This document shows, piece after piece, positions 7,478-15,834 of a DNA stretch of 41,079 nt. Every line of letters starts with the position of its first letter. Position 1 is the stretch's first letter. Both the position numbers and the translations under genes were made by a program. The stretch is from an uncultured Verrucomicrobiota bacterium (lineage in GTDB: Bacteria; Verrucomicrobiota; Verrucomicrobiia; Verrucomicrobiales; Verrucomicrobiaceae): contig CAINGK010000076.1 in assembly GCA_903848465.1 (NCBI GenBank), positions 1-41,079 of the forward strand, read 5' to 3'. Below the pieces are notes generated by a model. The model was not told the origin of the DNA, ran no database searches, and saw nothing but the letters and a program-made list of their open reading frames with translations.

Positions 7478-8497
7478 AGCAATCCATTCCAGCAGTTGAG
7501 CGGCGGCAATTTCGCCCCGCGTCCCCAGCAAAACCAAGGCACCGGCGGCCCGCCACGGCCCGCAGGCCCAGCCGGCCCCGCCAATGCAGCACCCCGTCCA
7601 GCCGGACCCGCCGGACCTGCCGCTGGCGCACCCCGACCCGCCGGACCCGCAGCACGTCCTGCCGGCGGCTATCAGGGATCCAGCAGTGGTGGAGCTTTTC
7701 GTCCAGGTGGCGGCAGTCGCCCCGGTGGCCGGGATCGTCCCAATGGCCGTTTTGTCGATCAGACCCGTGTCAATGAGCGCATCCGCGCGCCCAAGGTGCG
7801 TGTCGTTGAGGAAGACGGCCACCATCAGCTCGGCATCATTCCCACCTCGCAGGCCATTCGCATCGCCAAAGAGCGCGGTCTGGATCTAGTCGAAGTCGCA
7901 CCGAATGCCGACCCACCCGTCTGCAAGATCGTCAACTACGGCAAGTACAAGTACATCCAGGAGAAGCACAAGAAGGAAGCTCACAAGCACCAGAAGGGCG
8001 GCAAGGTGAAGGAAATGAAATTCCGCATCGGCATCGACCCGCATGATTACCTCATCAAGATCACGCACGCCGAAGACTTCCTCGCCGAAGGGCACAAGGT
8101 GCGCATCCAGTTGCAGTTCCGTGGTCGGCAGATGGCCCATCAGGAACTCGGGCACCTCTTGGCCAAGAAGATCAAGGGAGACCTCCTGACCATGGGGCAC
8201 GTCGATCAAGATCCCCGCATGGCAGGCCGAAACATCAACATGCAGCTCAGTCCGCTGCCAGAGCGCCAGCGTCAGCGTAAGTTCAAGACCCACCTCAAAG
8301 GCGTCACTGAGCACCAAGACATCCTGCACCACGAAGGGCATGATCCGCGCGAAGACAAGCACGACGAGCATGACGATCACCCCGAGGATCATCATGGCGA
8401 AAATCACACCGAGCCGCCAGCGCAGGCCGCAGCTCCAGCGGAAGCCCCACCAGCTCCAGCAGAAGCGGAAGCCCCACCGGCCCCCGCCGCTGAATAA
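7475..8497 (+). CDS. infC: Translation initiation factor IF-3 with long low-complexity ends
   Basis: IF-3 binds the 30S subunit and checks start codon and initiator tRNA. From the AUA start the protein is 340 residues, against about 170-200 in most bacteria. Residues 1-90 are Pro/Ala/Gly-rich with repeated RPAGPAGPA units and an Arg-Gly-rich end. The IF-3 N domain follows (about 92-165: VNERIRAPKVRVV, QAIRIAKERGLDLVEVAPNA, PPVCKIVNYGKYKY), then the C domain (about 178-275: KEMKFRIGIDPHDY, GHKVRIQLQFRGRQM). The last 65 residues are His/Asp/Glu-rich, then Pro/Ala-rich. The usual partners rpmI and rplT are not next to it; a terminator follows at once. Confidence 0.95.
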   Translation: MSNPFQQLSGGNFAPRPQQNQGTGGPPRPAGPAGPANAAPRPAGPAGPAAGAPRPAGPAARPAGGYQGSSSGGAFRPGGGSRPGGRDRPNGRFVDQTRVNERIRAPKVRVVEEDGHHQLGIIPTSQAIRIAKERGLDLVEVAPNADPPVCKIVNYGKYKYIQEKHKKEAHKHQKGGKVKEMKFRIGIDPHDYLIKITHAEDFLAEGHKVRIQLQFRGRQMAHQELGHLLAKKIKGDLLTMGHVDQDPRMAGRNINMQLSPLPERQRQRKFKTHLKGVTEHQDILHHEGHDPREDKHDEHDDHPEDHHGENHTEPPAQAAAPAEAPPAPAEAEAPPAPAAE

Positions 8498-8513
8498 AGC
8501 ATCACCCACCACG

Positions 8514-8543
8514 AAGGGCAGGACTCACCTCCTGCCCTTTTTC
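8514..8543 (+). terminator. Rho-independent terminator of infC
   Basis: AAGGGCAGGA (8514-8523) pairs perfectly with TCCTGCCCTT (8530-8539) over a six-base loop, followed by a T-rich run. It lies 17 bp after the infC stop and closes the gene as a single-gene unit. Confidence 0.85.
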
Positions 8544-8574
8544 TTTATCTGCGCGAGCCGGTGACGGTGCAAGG

Positions 8575-8775
8575 CGGCGGACCTTTTTGAGCGCTCGCGC
8601 AGTGACAGACCCGAAAACTCGGACCCGACAAAGCGGTTCCCTGCCAGTCCTGAGTACCGCGCCACGCAGGGCTGGTAGGGATGCGCTGTGCGCGTCCCTA
8701 GAATTCTTCGTCCCAGCTCGTCTGCTGACTCAACGTTCTCCCCCTTTCCAGCCGCTCCGCTTCCGATTCGTGCGA
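8575..8775 (-). repeat. REP-like repeat family C, copy 1
   Basis: This element contains CAGACCCGAAAACTCGGACC, then GACAAAGCGGTTCCCT, then the perfect hairpin GGGATGCGC-TGT-GCGCGTCCC near 8678, then TTCTTCGTCCCAGC, and ends at CCGATTCGTGCGAT. The same order occurs at 35083-35287. The copies around the transposase at 23420-23887 are in the opposite orientation. The remainder of 8776-8867 shows two CAACCACCGT units but no gene. Confidence 0.8.
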
Positions 8776-8867
8776 TACCACCAAGCAGCACTCATCTGCA
8801 AAAGTTCCACCACGCAAAATGAAAGTCAGTGATGCGCGCCAGTCCGGCAAACCACCGTCAACCACCG

Positions 8868-9545
8868 TCAACTCCCCACCGCCGCCGCCAGCTCCCGCAT
8901 CGACGCATTCATATCCGCCGGGCCAAACGACGACGTGCCACAGACAAACAAGTTCGCCCCGTGCTGTTTCGCGATCGGCGCGGTGTTCGTGTAGATGCCG
9001 CCATCCACCTCCAGGTGAAAATTCAAACCGTGCGCATCACGGTAATCACGCGCCGCCGCCAGTTTCGGCATCGTTTCCTTCTCCATGAACGGCTGCCCGC
9101 CAAAGCCCGGCACCACAGTCATCACCAGCAGCAGGTCGATGTCCCGCACATACGGCAGCGCCGCTTCAAACGGCGTGTTCGGGTGCAGCGCGATGCCGCA
9201 GTGCAGCCCCGCCGCGCGGATGCGCTTCAGCGTTTCGGCCACGCTCGTATCGTAGTTCGCCTCCACATGGATCGTGATATTCTGCGCCCCCGCCTTGATG
9301 AAGCGCTCCAGGTAATGGTCCGGGCGGTGGATCATCAAATGCACGTCCAGGTACATGTCCGTACACTTGCGCACCACCTGCACCATCTGCGGGCCAAAGG
9401 AGATGTTGTCCACGAAGTTCCCGTCCATCACATCCAGGTGCAGCCACTGCGCCCCAGCGGTCGCGGCACGCTTGACTTCGGTGTCAATTTTTGACCAGTC
9501 AGAAGCCAACAGGGAAGGGAGGATGAGGTTCGTCGAGTGGTGCAT
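8868..9545 (-). CDS. rpe: Ribulose-phosphate 3-epimerase
   Basis: Rpe interconverts ribulose 5-phosphate and xylulose 5-phosphate in the pentose phosphate pathway. The 225-residue TIM barrel shows ILPSLLASDW (Ser11), WLHLDVMDGNFV (His37, Asp39), YLDVHLMI (His69), TVVPGFGGQPF phosphate-binding loop and LEVDGGI (Asp181), the metal and acid/base residues of the family. I use the ATG at 9545; an in-frame ATG at 9578 adds 11 residues that are not typical. It is convergent with infC and divergent from tadA, with 69 bp between the starts. Confidence 0.95.
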   Translation of the reverse strand: MHHSTNLILPSLLASDWSKIDTEVKRAATAGAQWLHLDVMDGNFVDNISFGPQMVQVVRKCTDMYLDVHLMIHRPDHYLERFIKAGAQNITIHVEANYDTSVAETLKRIRAAGLHCGIALHPNTPFEAALPYVRDIDLLLVMTVVPGFGGQPFMEKETMPKLAAARDYRDAHGLNFHLEVDGGIYTNTAPIAKQHGANLFVCGTSSFGPADMNASMRELAAAVGS

Positions 9546-9614
9546 GCCTTGAGATAAGGTTCCGGGTCTAAAGTTCAAGGTTTGAGTTGCCGCAGACTGC
9601 GTTTATAAAACCCC

Positions 9615-10181
9615 GTGGCCGACGAACCCCTGATCATCAATCCCTACGACGACGAGCACTTCATGCGCGAGGCGCTGCGCCAAGCGCGCAAAGCGGCCCG
9701 GCAGGACGAAGTGCCCATCGGGGCCGTCATCGTCCATCAGGGCAGCATCATCGGTCGCGCCTGGAATCAGGTCGAGACCCTCAAAGACGCCACCGCCCAC
9801 GCCGAAATGCTCGCCCTCACCCAGGCCGAAAGCGCCCTGGGCGACTGGCGACTCACCGACTGCGATCTCTACGTCACCAAAGAGCCCTGTCCCATGTGCG
9901 CCGGAGCCATCATGCACTGCCGCGTCCGCCGCGTCATCTTCGGCTGCCCCGATGTCAAAGGCGGCGCCGCCGGCGGTTACTGGAATCTCCTCCAAGCCCC
10001 CAACCTCAATCACCGCACCGAGATCACCCCCGGCGTCCTCAACGACGACTGCGTCAGCATCCTCAAAGAATTCTTCGCCGCCGCCCGCCGCCGCCGCGCC
10101 GAAGGCCTGGAGCACAAAAAAGGAGCCGCCAAAGAAACCGAAAGCGGCGACGCCGAGCGCCTAGTCTTCGACGGCCCATGA
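9615..10181 (+). CDS. tadA: tRNA adenosine(34) deaminase
   Basis: TadA deaminates A34 to inosine in tRNA-Arg(ACG), allowing one anticodon to read several codons. The 188-residue protein has the zinc-dependent deaminase signature: HAE with His62 and the proton-shuttle Glu64, and PCPMCAGA with Cys92 and Cys95. EVPIGAVIV and RVRRVIFGCPDVKGGA are also family-typical. The start is GTG at 9615. The C-terminal tail after about residue 155 is Arg/Lys/Glu-rich and variable. It stands alone and is followed after 18 bp by a 13-C tract. Confidence 0.94.
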   Translation: MADEPLIINPYDDEHFMREALRQARKAARQDEVPIGAVIVHQGSIIGRAWNQVETLKDATAHAEMLALTQAESALGDWRLTDCDLYVTKEPCPMCAGAIMHCRVRRVIFGCPDVKGGAAGGYWNLLQAPNLNHRTEITPGVLNDDCVSILKEFFAAARRRRAEGLEHKKGAAKETESGDAERLVFDGP

Positions 10182-10199
10182 GTCCGCAGCCCCGCGCTG

Positions 10200-10212
10200 C
10201 CCCCCCCCCCCC
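10200..10212. repeat. Poly-C tract of 13 bases
   Basis: An uninterrupted run of 13 C lies 18 bp after the tadA stop codon. It is outside any coding region, so phase variation of a protein is not supported; it may be prone to length error in assembly. Confidence 0.8.
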
Positions 10213-10343
10213 GTCAAGCAAGCACCATCCCAGGGCCATTCCACGCGCCAGTGTCCCGGTAGCCGCGTCGCTACCAACTCATTGATAAACAAAGTGTTGC
10301 ACGAAGTCATTTAAAAAATGCCTGGCATTTAGCACGTGGCATG

Positions 10344-10632
10344 GGCTCCCGGCAGGGAGCAGAGAGATTAGCCGGTGGTGGAGCGAAACCGCGCAGCGGT
10401 GCAGCGGGAACCACCGGACCTTGCGATGAACCCATTCCCATTCAGGGTCGCATGCCGAAGGTATGCGAGAAGCGTACAGCCACCCAGCGCTCACGAGGAG
10501 TCTGCGCACTGTTCTCGCATACCTCCGGCATGCGGCCTTGGGGCAAGAAGACCTTATGCGCGTGAACCGGTGGTTCTCACTCGCCAAGCCTCGCTTCACC
10601 ACCGGCTACCTTCCGCGCTCCCTCCGGGAGCC
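10344..10632. repeat. Large imperfect inverted repeat (family G)
   Basis: The left arm (10344-10472) and the right arm (10512-10632) are inverted copies of each other. Matching blocks are GGCTCCCGGCAGGGAGC with GCTCCCTCCGGGAGCC, AGCCGGTGGTG with CACCACCGGCT, GAACCACCGG with CCGGTGGTTC, and GCATGCCGAAGGTATGCGAG with CTCGCATACCTCCGGCATGC. The arms of 120-130 bp enclose about 40 bp. It could fold into one long cruciform or RNA hairpin. Frames through it are repeat translations. Together with the flanks it fills 10182-10820, where the only possible gene is 10577-10759. Confidence 0.75.
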
Positions 10633-10759
10633 GCTGACTGTAAGTGCTCTTCTGTGCTGACAGCAACCGATCCATTTGGGCATAGGCCTCTTCGGAGCTC
10701 ACTCGCGGCATCTGCGAGCGCACTTGGCGCAGCTTCTGGGATAATTGGTCGAAACTCAT
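10577..10759 (-). CDS. Possible small protein whose 3' end lies in a repeat
   Basis: The first 42 of 60 residues (MSFDQLSQKLRQVRSQM..., then SSEEAYAQMDRLL) read like a real small helical protein, Gln/Arg/Ser-rich, with balanced composition. The last 18 residues are encoded by the right arm of the inverted repeat at 10344-10632. Either a small gene was truncated or extended by repeat insertion, or the frame is accidental. I do not recognise the family. Confidence 0.3.
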   Translation of the reverse strand: MSFDQLSQKLRQVRSQMPRVSSEEAYAQMDRLLSAQKSTYSQRLPEGARKVAGGEARLGE

Positions 10760-10820
10760 TAATAACGTGAAATTATCTCCACGGCTTCAAATGAGGCAAC
10801 TGGTTTTTCGTTGAAGCATC

Positions 10821-13739
10821 TCATGGCACAAACAAAAACTCATTGCTGTTGAACAGGGCGCGGCAGAGGGCGGGGAGGCCGTATGCGTGAACGAGAGGGG
10901 CGGTATCGGTTAGTTCGGCGGCGGTGGGGGAGCGGTTGAGCGCGAGCTGGTAGGCGAGGGTGATTTGTTTGTGGATGTCGGTGCCGGCTTCCTGCTGCAC
11001 GCGGGTGGCGAAGGCTTGGGATTGTTCGAGGGTGAAGAGGCTGTTGAAGAGATTGAGGGCCTGGATGGGGGTGGTGCTTTCGATGCGGCGGGCGGTGCTT
11101 TGGCCGGCATCGGGGCAGTCGAAGGCACCGAAGACGGTTTCGGGTTCTCGCCGAACTTTGTGGGCGTAGATCATGCGGCGCTGGTTGTCGGCGTTGAAGG
11201 TCTCGATGGGATCGAAGCCGCTGAGGCCGCCGCGTTGATCGAAGAGATTGAAGCCGCGGCCATACATCTGCAGATTCAAGCGACCGCTGACGGCGAGCAT
11301 GGTGTCGCGGATGGATTCGGCTTCGAGGCGGCGGGATGGGTAGCGCCAGAGGTAGCGTGCTTCGGAGTCGATGGTGGCTGCGGATGCGGATGCGGAAGAC
11401 AATGAGACAATCAGATGGGGAGACAATGAGACAATCAGATGGGGAGACAATGAGACAATCAGAGGGGGAGACAATGAGACTCCAGAGGCGGTGCTTTTCT
11501 CCCTGTCTGATTGTCCCATTGTCTCATTGTCTGATTGTCTCGACGACTGCCCATAGGTCTCTGACAGCACAATCAGCCGATGCATGTGCTTCACGCTCCA
11601 ACCGCTGCGGATGAATTCGGTGGCGAGGTAGTCGAGGAGTTCGGGGTGGGTGGGCTTGAAGCCCATGCGGCCGAAGTCGCTTGGCGTTTGCACGAGGCCG
11701 GTGCCGAAGTGGCCCTGCCAGATGCGGTTGACCATGACGCGGGCGGTGAGTGGGTTTTGTGCGTTGGCGATCCAGTCGGCGAGGGCGCGGCGGCGGTCCT
11801 GCTCGGCGGTTCCGTTGGGGAGTGTCACGTTGCCTAGAGCGCTGAGGACGGCGGGGGTGACGGCTTCCTTGGGCTGTTCGGGATCGCCGCGATTGAGGAG
11901 GTGGATGTCGTCTGGCGTGCGGAAGGTGCCGGCGAAGACTTTCTGCAAGTTGACTGCCTGGGCGATCTTTTTCTCGGTGCTGGATTTTTCCTCGAAGAGC
12001 GGGCGGGCGCGTTTGTTTTCGGCGGGGGTGAGACCCTTGAGTGTGGGCTTCGCGAGCTTCTTGTTTTTCGGATCAAACTTCTGCCGGTCGCTGGCATCGG
12101 CCACGGTGTGCCAGGTGCCTGCGGCGTCACTGATTTCGATTTGGTAATCGGTGGCGATGCGGTCGGTGAATCTGCCTTCGCGGTCACGGCTCCAGACGAC
12201 GCGCTCGATGGTTTGCTCCTGCGGGAACTCGAGCTCGACCCAGCCCTGACCCATGGCGCTGGAGAGCCAACTGCGTGAGTTGCCGTAGCGGCCATCGGTG
12301 AGGAAGCGCAGCTCGTGGCGCTCGGCCACGCCGATGTCGCCGGAGGATTTGCGCTTGGTGCCGGTGGTGGCGAGCGCGACGTTTTCGCCGCGCGTGTTGA
12401 AGACTTCGAGTTCGTCGATGCAGGGCTCCAGGATGTTCGTGGCCTTGATGGTGAAGCGCAGGCGCTGAGTCTTCACCGGCGGAAAGCGGTCCGAGTTTTC
12501 GCGGGCGTTGATCATGGGGCGCTCGGCACCGGATTTTGCCATGGGCGTAAATTGGGCGAGCTCTTTGTCGATTTCTGCGAGGCGTGCTTTGAGCTGTTTT
12601 TCCTCGGCACGTGCTGCCTCGGCTGCGGGTGTGTGCAGATCGCGGTCGGCATACTCGACACCGGCGACGAAGGCCTGCATGGCGTAGTAATCCTTGGCGG
12701 TGATGGGATCGAACTTGTGATCGTGGCAACGGGCGCAGCCGATGCTGAGGCCGAGGAAGGTCTGGCCGAGGTTCATGACCATCTCATCAATGGAGTCCTG
12801 GCGTGCGAGGCGCTTGGAGGCATCGTCCTTGCCGATCTGGCCGGGCAGCAGCACGGAGGCGGTGACGAGGAATCCGGTGGCGGCGTCCTGGCCCATGGCA
12901 TCTCCTACTATCTGTTCCTTGATGAAGCGATCGTAGGGCGTGTCGTTGTTGAAGGCGCGGATGACGTAGTCGCGGTAGGGCCAGGAATTGGGGCGCTCGG
13001 TGTTGACCTCAAAGCCGTGCGTATCTGCGTAGCGCACGACATCGAGCCAGTGCTGCGCCCAGCGTTCGCCGTAGCGTTCGCTTTTGAGCAGGCGGTCGAT
13101 TAGATGCTGGATGCTGGATGCTCGATCCTGGATGAACTCTTTTTCGAAGGCGTTGGTTTCTTCGGGTGTGGGTGGCAGGCCGGTGAGGTCGAAGGTGATG
13201 CGGCGGATGAGCGAGACGGGATCTGCGGGAGGGGAGCGGTGGAGTTTTTTTTCGGCGAGCTTGGCGTCGATGAAGGCGTCGATGGCGTTAGGAGCGGGAC
13301 CATCTTGGTCCCGTGCTGGGGACAGGATGTCCCCACTCCTGGCCAGAGGTTTGAATGACCAGTGGTCGCGGCGGTCTTCGAGTTTGGCGAGATCGACGCC
13401 TTCGGGCCACGCGGCACCTTCGTTGATCCAGGTGGTGAGGGTGGCGATGTCGGGGGCTGCGAGTTTGCCTTTGGGGGGCATGAGTTCGTCATCGTCATCG
13501 GTGGTGATGAAGTGGATGAGCGGGCTGTCCTGCGCTTTGCCGGAGATGATGTCGGGCGCGTGTTTGTCGCCGCCTTTGAGGGCTGCGGCTTTGATGTCGA
13601 GGCGGAGGCCGGACTTTTGTTTTTTCTCGCCGTGGCAACTGTAGCAGTGCTTTTGCAGGATGGGGCGCACCTCGCGGACGAAGTCAATGGCGGCGGCAAG
13701 GCCGGAGGAGATGAGGAGAATGAGAACAACCAACTTCAT
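10821..13739 (-). CDS. DUF1549/DUF1553 planctomycete-type cytochrome protein (PSD1)
   Basis: A 972-residue exported protein with signal peptide MKLVVLILLISSGLAAA. Near the N-terminus is a planctomycete cytochrome c motif, CYSCH (Cys32, Cys35, His36), with the distal ELMPPKG. DUF1549 follows (about 150-380, IRRITFDLTGLPPTPEE, second motif CARCHDHKFDPI), then a discoidin-like beta region (about 440-560) and C-terminal DUF1553 (about 620-970, ARVMVNRIWQGHFG, RLEAESIRDTMLAVSGRLN). It is the third gene of a sigma/FecR operon, 9 bp after the FecR gene. Three short repeat elements interrupt it, all in frame, at 13290-13343, 13096-13132 and 11396-11556. The usual partner DUF1501 gene is missing downstream. 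The biochemical role of the family is not established. Confidence 0.92.
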   Translation of the reverse strand: MKLVVLILLISSGLAAAIDFVREVRPILQKHCYSCHGEKKQKSGLRLDIKAAALKGGDKHAPDIISGKAQDSPLIHFITTDDDDELMPPKGKLAAPDIATLTTWINEGAAWPEGVDLAKLEDRRDHWSFKPLARSGDILSPARDQDGPAPNAIDAFIDAKLAEKKLHRSPPADPVSLIRRITFDLTGLPPTPEETNAFEKEFIQDRASSIQHLIDRLLKSERYGERWAQHWLDVVRYADTHGFEVNTERPNSWPYRDYVIRAFNNDTPYDRFIKEQIVGDAMGQDAATGFLVTASVLLPGQIGKDDASKRLARQDSIDEMVMNLGQTFLGLSIGCARCHDHKFDPITAKDYYAMQAFVAGVEYADRDLHTPAAEAARAEEKQLKARLAEIDKELAQFTPMAKSGAERPMINARENSDRFPPVKTQRLRFTIKATNILEPCIDELEVFNTRGENVALATTGTKRKSSGDIGVAERHELRFLTDGRYGNSRSWLSSAMGQGWVELEFPQEQTIERVVWSRDREGRFTDRIATDYQIEISDAAGTWHTVADASDRQKFDPKNKKLAKPTLKGLTPAENKRARPLFEEKSSTEKKIAQAVNLQKVFAGTFRTPDDIHLLNRGDPEQPKEAVTPAVLSALGNVTLPNGTAEQDRRRALADWIANAQNPLTARVMVNRIWQGHFGTGLVQTPSDFGRMGFKPTHPELLDYLATEFIRSGWSVKHMHRLIVLSETYGQSSRQSDNETMGQSDREKSTASGVSLSPPLIVSLSPHLIVSLSPHLIVSLSSASASAATIDSEARYLWRYPSRRLEAESIRDTMLAVSGRLNLQMYGRGFNLFDQRGGLSGFDPIETFNADNQRRMIYAHKVRREPETVFGAFDCPDAGQSTARRIESTTPIQALNLFNSLFTLEQSQAFATRVQQEAGTDIHKQITLAYQLALNRSPTAAELTDTAPLVHAYGLPALCRALFNSNEFLFVP
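11396..11556. repeat. 24-bp tandem and inverted repeats inside the PSD1 gene
   Basis: The unit GAGACAATGAGACAATCAG plus ATGGG (24 bp) occurs about three times, and after a 20-bp spacer inverted versions (GTCTGATTGTC, CATTGTCTC) follow. In the protein this gives repeated LIVSLSPH at about residues 730-780, between the conserved YGQSS and RYLWRYPSRR segments. Both unit length and total keep the frame. Confidence 0.85.
13096..13132. repeat. Short GCTGGAT repeat inside the PSD1 gene
   Basis: The text GATGCTGGATGCTGGATGCT followed by CGATCCTGGATG is a run of 8-bp GATGCTG-like units. It encodes the IQDRASSIQHL segment (about residues 202-215), just before the conserved IDRLLKSERYGERW. Homologues usually go straight into that motif, so this looks inserted. 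Confidence 0.6.
13290..13343. repeat. Double-palindrome repeat inside the PSD1 gene
   Basis: Two palindromes stand in tandem: GGGACC-ATCTT-GGTCCC (13296-13312) and GGGGACA-GGA-TGTCCCC (about 13318-13334), flanked by GGAG and CTCC. It encodes SGDILSPARDQDGPAP (about residues 133-149) between the conserved DHWSFKPL and the NAIDAFIDAKL segment. The 54-bp length keeps the frame. Confidence 0.8.
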
Positions 13740-13748
13740 GAAGTGTGA

Positions 13749-15212
13749 TCAGCGGTAAGGATTGCCAGCGGCGTGCAGGGCGCGGAGTTCATCGTCGGAC
13801 ATGGCGCGGCCAAGCAGGAGGAGTTCATCGACACGGCCACTGAGCTTGCGGTCCTGCTGGTTCCAGTTGCCGATCTGCGCGGGGCCGAGGCGTGCGGGGT
13901 GGGCGAGCTGCTGGCGTACTTCTTTGTCGAAGCGGCCATTGAGATAAAAGCGCACGGTGCCGCGTGCGGAGTCATAGACGGTGGCGAGATGCACCCAGCG
14001 GCCCTGTTCCGGCAGCACTGAGGTGAGGGAGTCGGGATGGCCGTCGCGTTCATGGGCATCTGGCGCGAGCGTGTTGCCGATGAGGGCGAGGCGCATGGTG
14101 GTGTCGCGGTTGATCATCCAATGCACCTGACCGGGATTGTTGAGGCTCCAGCCATCCGTATGTAGCAGGGACTGGTAGGGCGCACCGAGGCGATCAATGC
14201 GCACCCAGGCGGCGAGCGTGAGCTGCGGCCAGTCGCGGCCACCGCCGACGTCGAGCTTCAAGTGATCGCCCACATTGACAAACTCCGGCGCATGCGAGCC
14301 CGGCCAGCGGCCCTGCACGCGGCGGTACACGCCGGGGAGTTCTTCGGCGGATTCGAAATCGAGCAAAGCGATGAGCGCGGGGTCTTGCTTCAAAGCGGCG
14401 GCTGCGGCGGCGGAGCGCGCACGCTGACCGGCGGCGAGTCCGGCAGTGAGGCCGGGGAGTTCATCGGGCTGGATGAAGGCGGAGGAGCGCAGCTCGCGTG
14501 CGGTGCTGGCACCTTGAGCAAACGACACCGCATCGCCGCCGCGCAGGCTTTGCTTGGCCTGAGCGCCGGAGGCCTTGGTGATGACCTCGCCCTGAAACAC
14601 ATGCACCTCTGCGGCACCGCTGGAGGGCACATCCACACCGAAGCGCGTGCCGAGATCCACCGCATCTCCGGTAGGCGTGATGACGGTGAAACCCTTGGCC
14701 GCAGGCGGCACATCGGCGGCAAGGCGGCCGCGCTTCATGTGCAGACGCTGCGCGGACTCAAAGCGAAACTCCGCCGGTGCCTCGATGACGATGCGTGCGC
14801 CGCGTGCGGTGATGAGTGAAATGCTGCCCGCGCTGATGTCATAGGTTTCGCCACGCAGGCTCGCGCCATCCGCCAGCTCCACCACACCGGCGGCTTTGCC
14901 CACGGTGGCATAGGTGCGGTGGGTGTCCTGCCAAAACCACGTACCGAGTAGCAAGGAGATGCAGGCGGCTGCGGCGAGCCAGCGTGGGGAAGCGGTGAGC
15001 CAGCGGGTGGGCCTCACGGGCTTGGTGATCACTTGAGGCGGTGTCCAATCTGCGGCCAGAGCAGCGAGGGCGGAGTCCACGTTGAGGAGTTCGGCGAATT
15101 CACGCCGTGCCTCGGCATCGGCCAGCAGCAGGGCATTGAGCTGCTGCATCTGCGGCGGCGTGATGGAGCCGTCGAGATACACGGTGGTGAGGTCTGCCAG
15201 GTCCTGCTTCAT
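13749..15212 (-). CDS. FecR-domain membrane protein with C-terminal LamG domain (putative anti-sigma factor)
   Basis: With the start at 15212 the protein has 487 residues. Residues 1-75 form a cytoplasmic helical part ([29 protein letters not shown]) as seen in anti-sigma regulators. A single membrane segment lies at about 78-93, a FecR domain at about 105-215 ([20 protein letters not shown] motif, VHVFQGEV), and a LamG/concanavalin-like fold at about 290-480 ([35 protein letters not shown]). It probably senses an outside signal and controls the sigma factor encoded just upstream. Its ATG overlaps that gene's TGA (ATGA) and is preceded by GGAGGT, so translation is coupled. A frame extension to 15281 is rejected. 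Confidence 0.88.
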   Translation of the reverse strand: MKQDLADLTTVYLDGSITPPQMQQLNALLLADAEARREFAELLNVDSALAALAADWTPPQVITKPVRPTRWLTASPRWLAAAACISLLLGTWFWQDTHRTYATVGKAAGVVELADGASLRGETYDISAGSISLITARGARIVIEAPAEFRFESAQRLHMKRGRLAADVPPAAKGFTVITPTGDAVDLGTRFGVDVPSSGAAEVHVFQGEVITKASGAQAKQSLRGGDAVSFAQGASTARELRSSAFIQPDELPGLTAGLAAGQRARSAAAAAALKQDPALIALLDFESAEELPGVYRRVQGRWPGSHAPEFVNVGDHLKLDVGGGRDWPQLTLAAWVRIDRLGAPYQSLLHTDGWSLNNPGQVHWMINRDTTMRLALIGNTLAPDAHERDGHPDSLTSVLPEQGRWVHLATVYDSARGTVRFYLNGRFDKEVRQQLAHPARLGPAQIGNWNQQDRKLSGRVDELLLLGRAMSDDELRALHAAGNPYR

Positions 15213-15742
15213 GAGGCCACCTCCTGAGTCAGGGCGCGGCGGATGCAGTCCAGCAGCAGCTTGCGCATGCGGTGCAGCCATTGGTAAAAACCGGGCACGC
15301 TGCGGCCACTGCCCTGCGCCACGGCTTGGATGCTGGAGTCGGGCTGGTAGGCCTGCATGAGCAGGCCGCGCTGGTCCTCGGGTACCTTTTGCATGCAGAG
15401 CTCCAGGGCCTCGCGCTGGCGCTCCAGCAGGGGCTCCATGGCGGTGGTTTCTTCGGCGATCTTGGAGATGACTTCTTCATCCAGCACCAGGCGGTCGCGA
15501 CCGCGATCCCGCAGCCAGGCGAGGACTTCATAGCGTGCCACGCCGAAGGCCCAGGCTTTGAAATCTGCGCCCTCGTGCAGGGAGTCGAATTTCTCCCACA
15601 GCACCACGCTGATCTCCTGCATCACGTCATCGGCATCCGCGCGTGCAGGCACCAGCCGCCGCACATGGGCGCGGATGGATGGCTCGTGCGCGGTGAAGCT
15701 GCGCAGGAAGCGGTGGTGGCGTTCGTTTTCGGCGGGAGACAT
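15209..15742 (-). CDS. ECF-type RNA polymerase sigma factor (Rhodopirellula/Verrucomicrobium type)
   Basis: A 177-residue sigma-70 family protein with region 2 at about 12-85 ([40 protein letters not shown]) and region 4 at about 105-170 ([21 protein letters not shown], then [28 protein letters not shown]). This matches the clade that lies next to FecR/LamG and DUF1549 genes in Planctomycetes and Verrucomicrobia. It is the first gene of the operon and probably directs its own transcription, held in check by the FecR protein. It overlaps the next gene by 4 bp. Confidence 0.92.
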   Translation of the reverse strand: MSPAENERHHRFLRSFTAHEPSIRAHVRRLVPARADADDVMQEISVVLWEKFDSLHEGADFKAWAFGVARYEVLAWLRDRGRDRLVLDEEVISKIAEETTAMEPLLERQREALELCMQKVPEDQRGLLMQAYQPDSSIQAVAQGSGRSVPGFYQWLHRMRKLLLDCIRRALTQEVAS

Positions 15743-15834
15743 GGGTGGACATGATGCTATCTCCGCTCAGCGGGCGGTTTTTACGGACGAATGCAGTTTT
15801 TGTTTGGTCCAGGGTCAGCGCAGAGCCGCAAACC

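Noticed and set aside
10200..10212. Phase-variable homopolymer
   Set aside because: The 13-C tract is outside coding sequence and not near an obvious promoter.
10279..10602. Minus-strand frame of 107 codons
   Set aside because: It is translated from the large inverted repeat at 10344-10632.
12315..13103. Long plus-strand frames opposite the DUF1549 gene
   Set aside because: They are antisense shadows of a clear gene with GC-rich third positions; no ribosome-binding site or family match.
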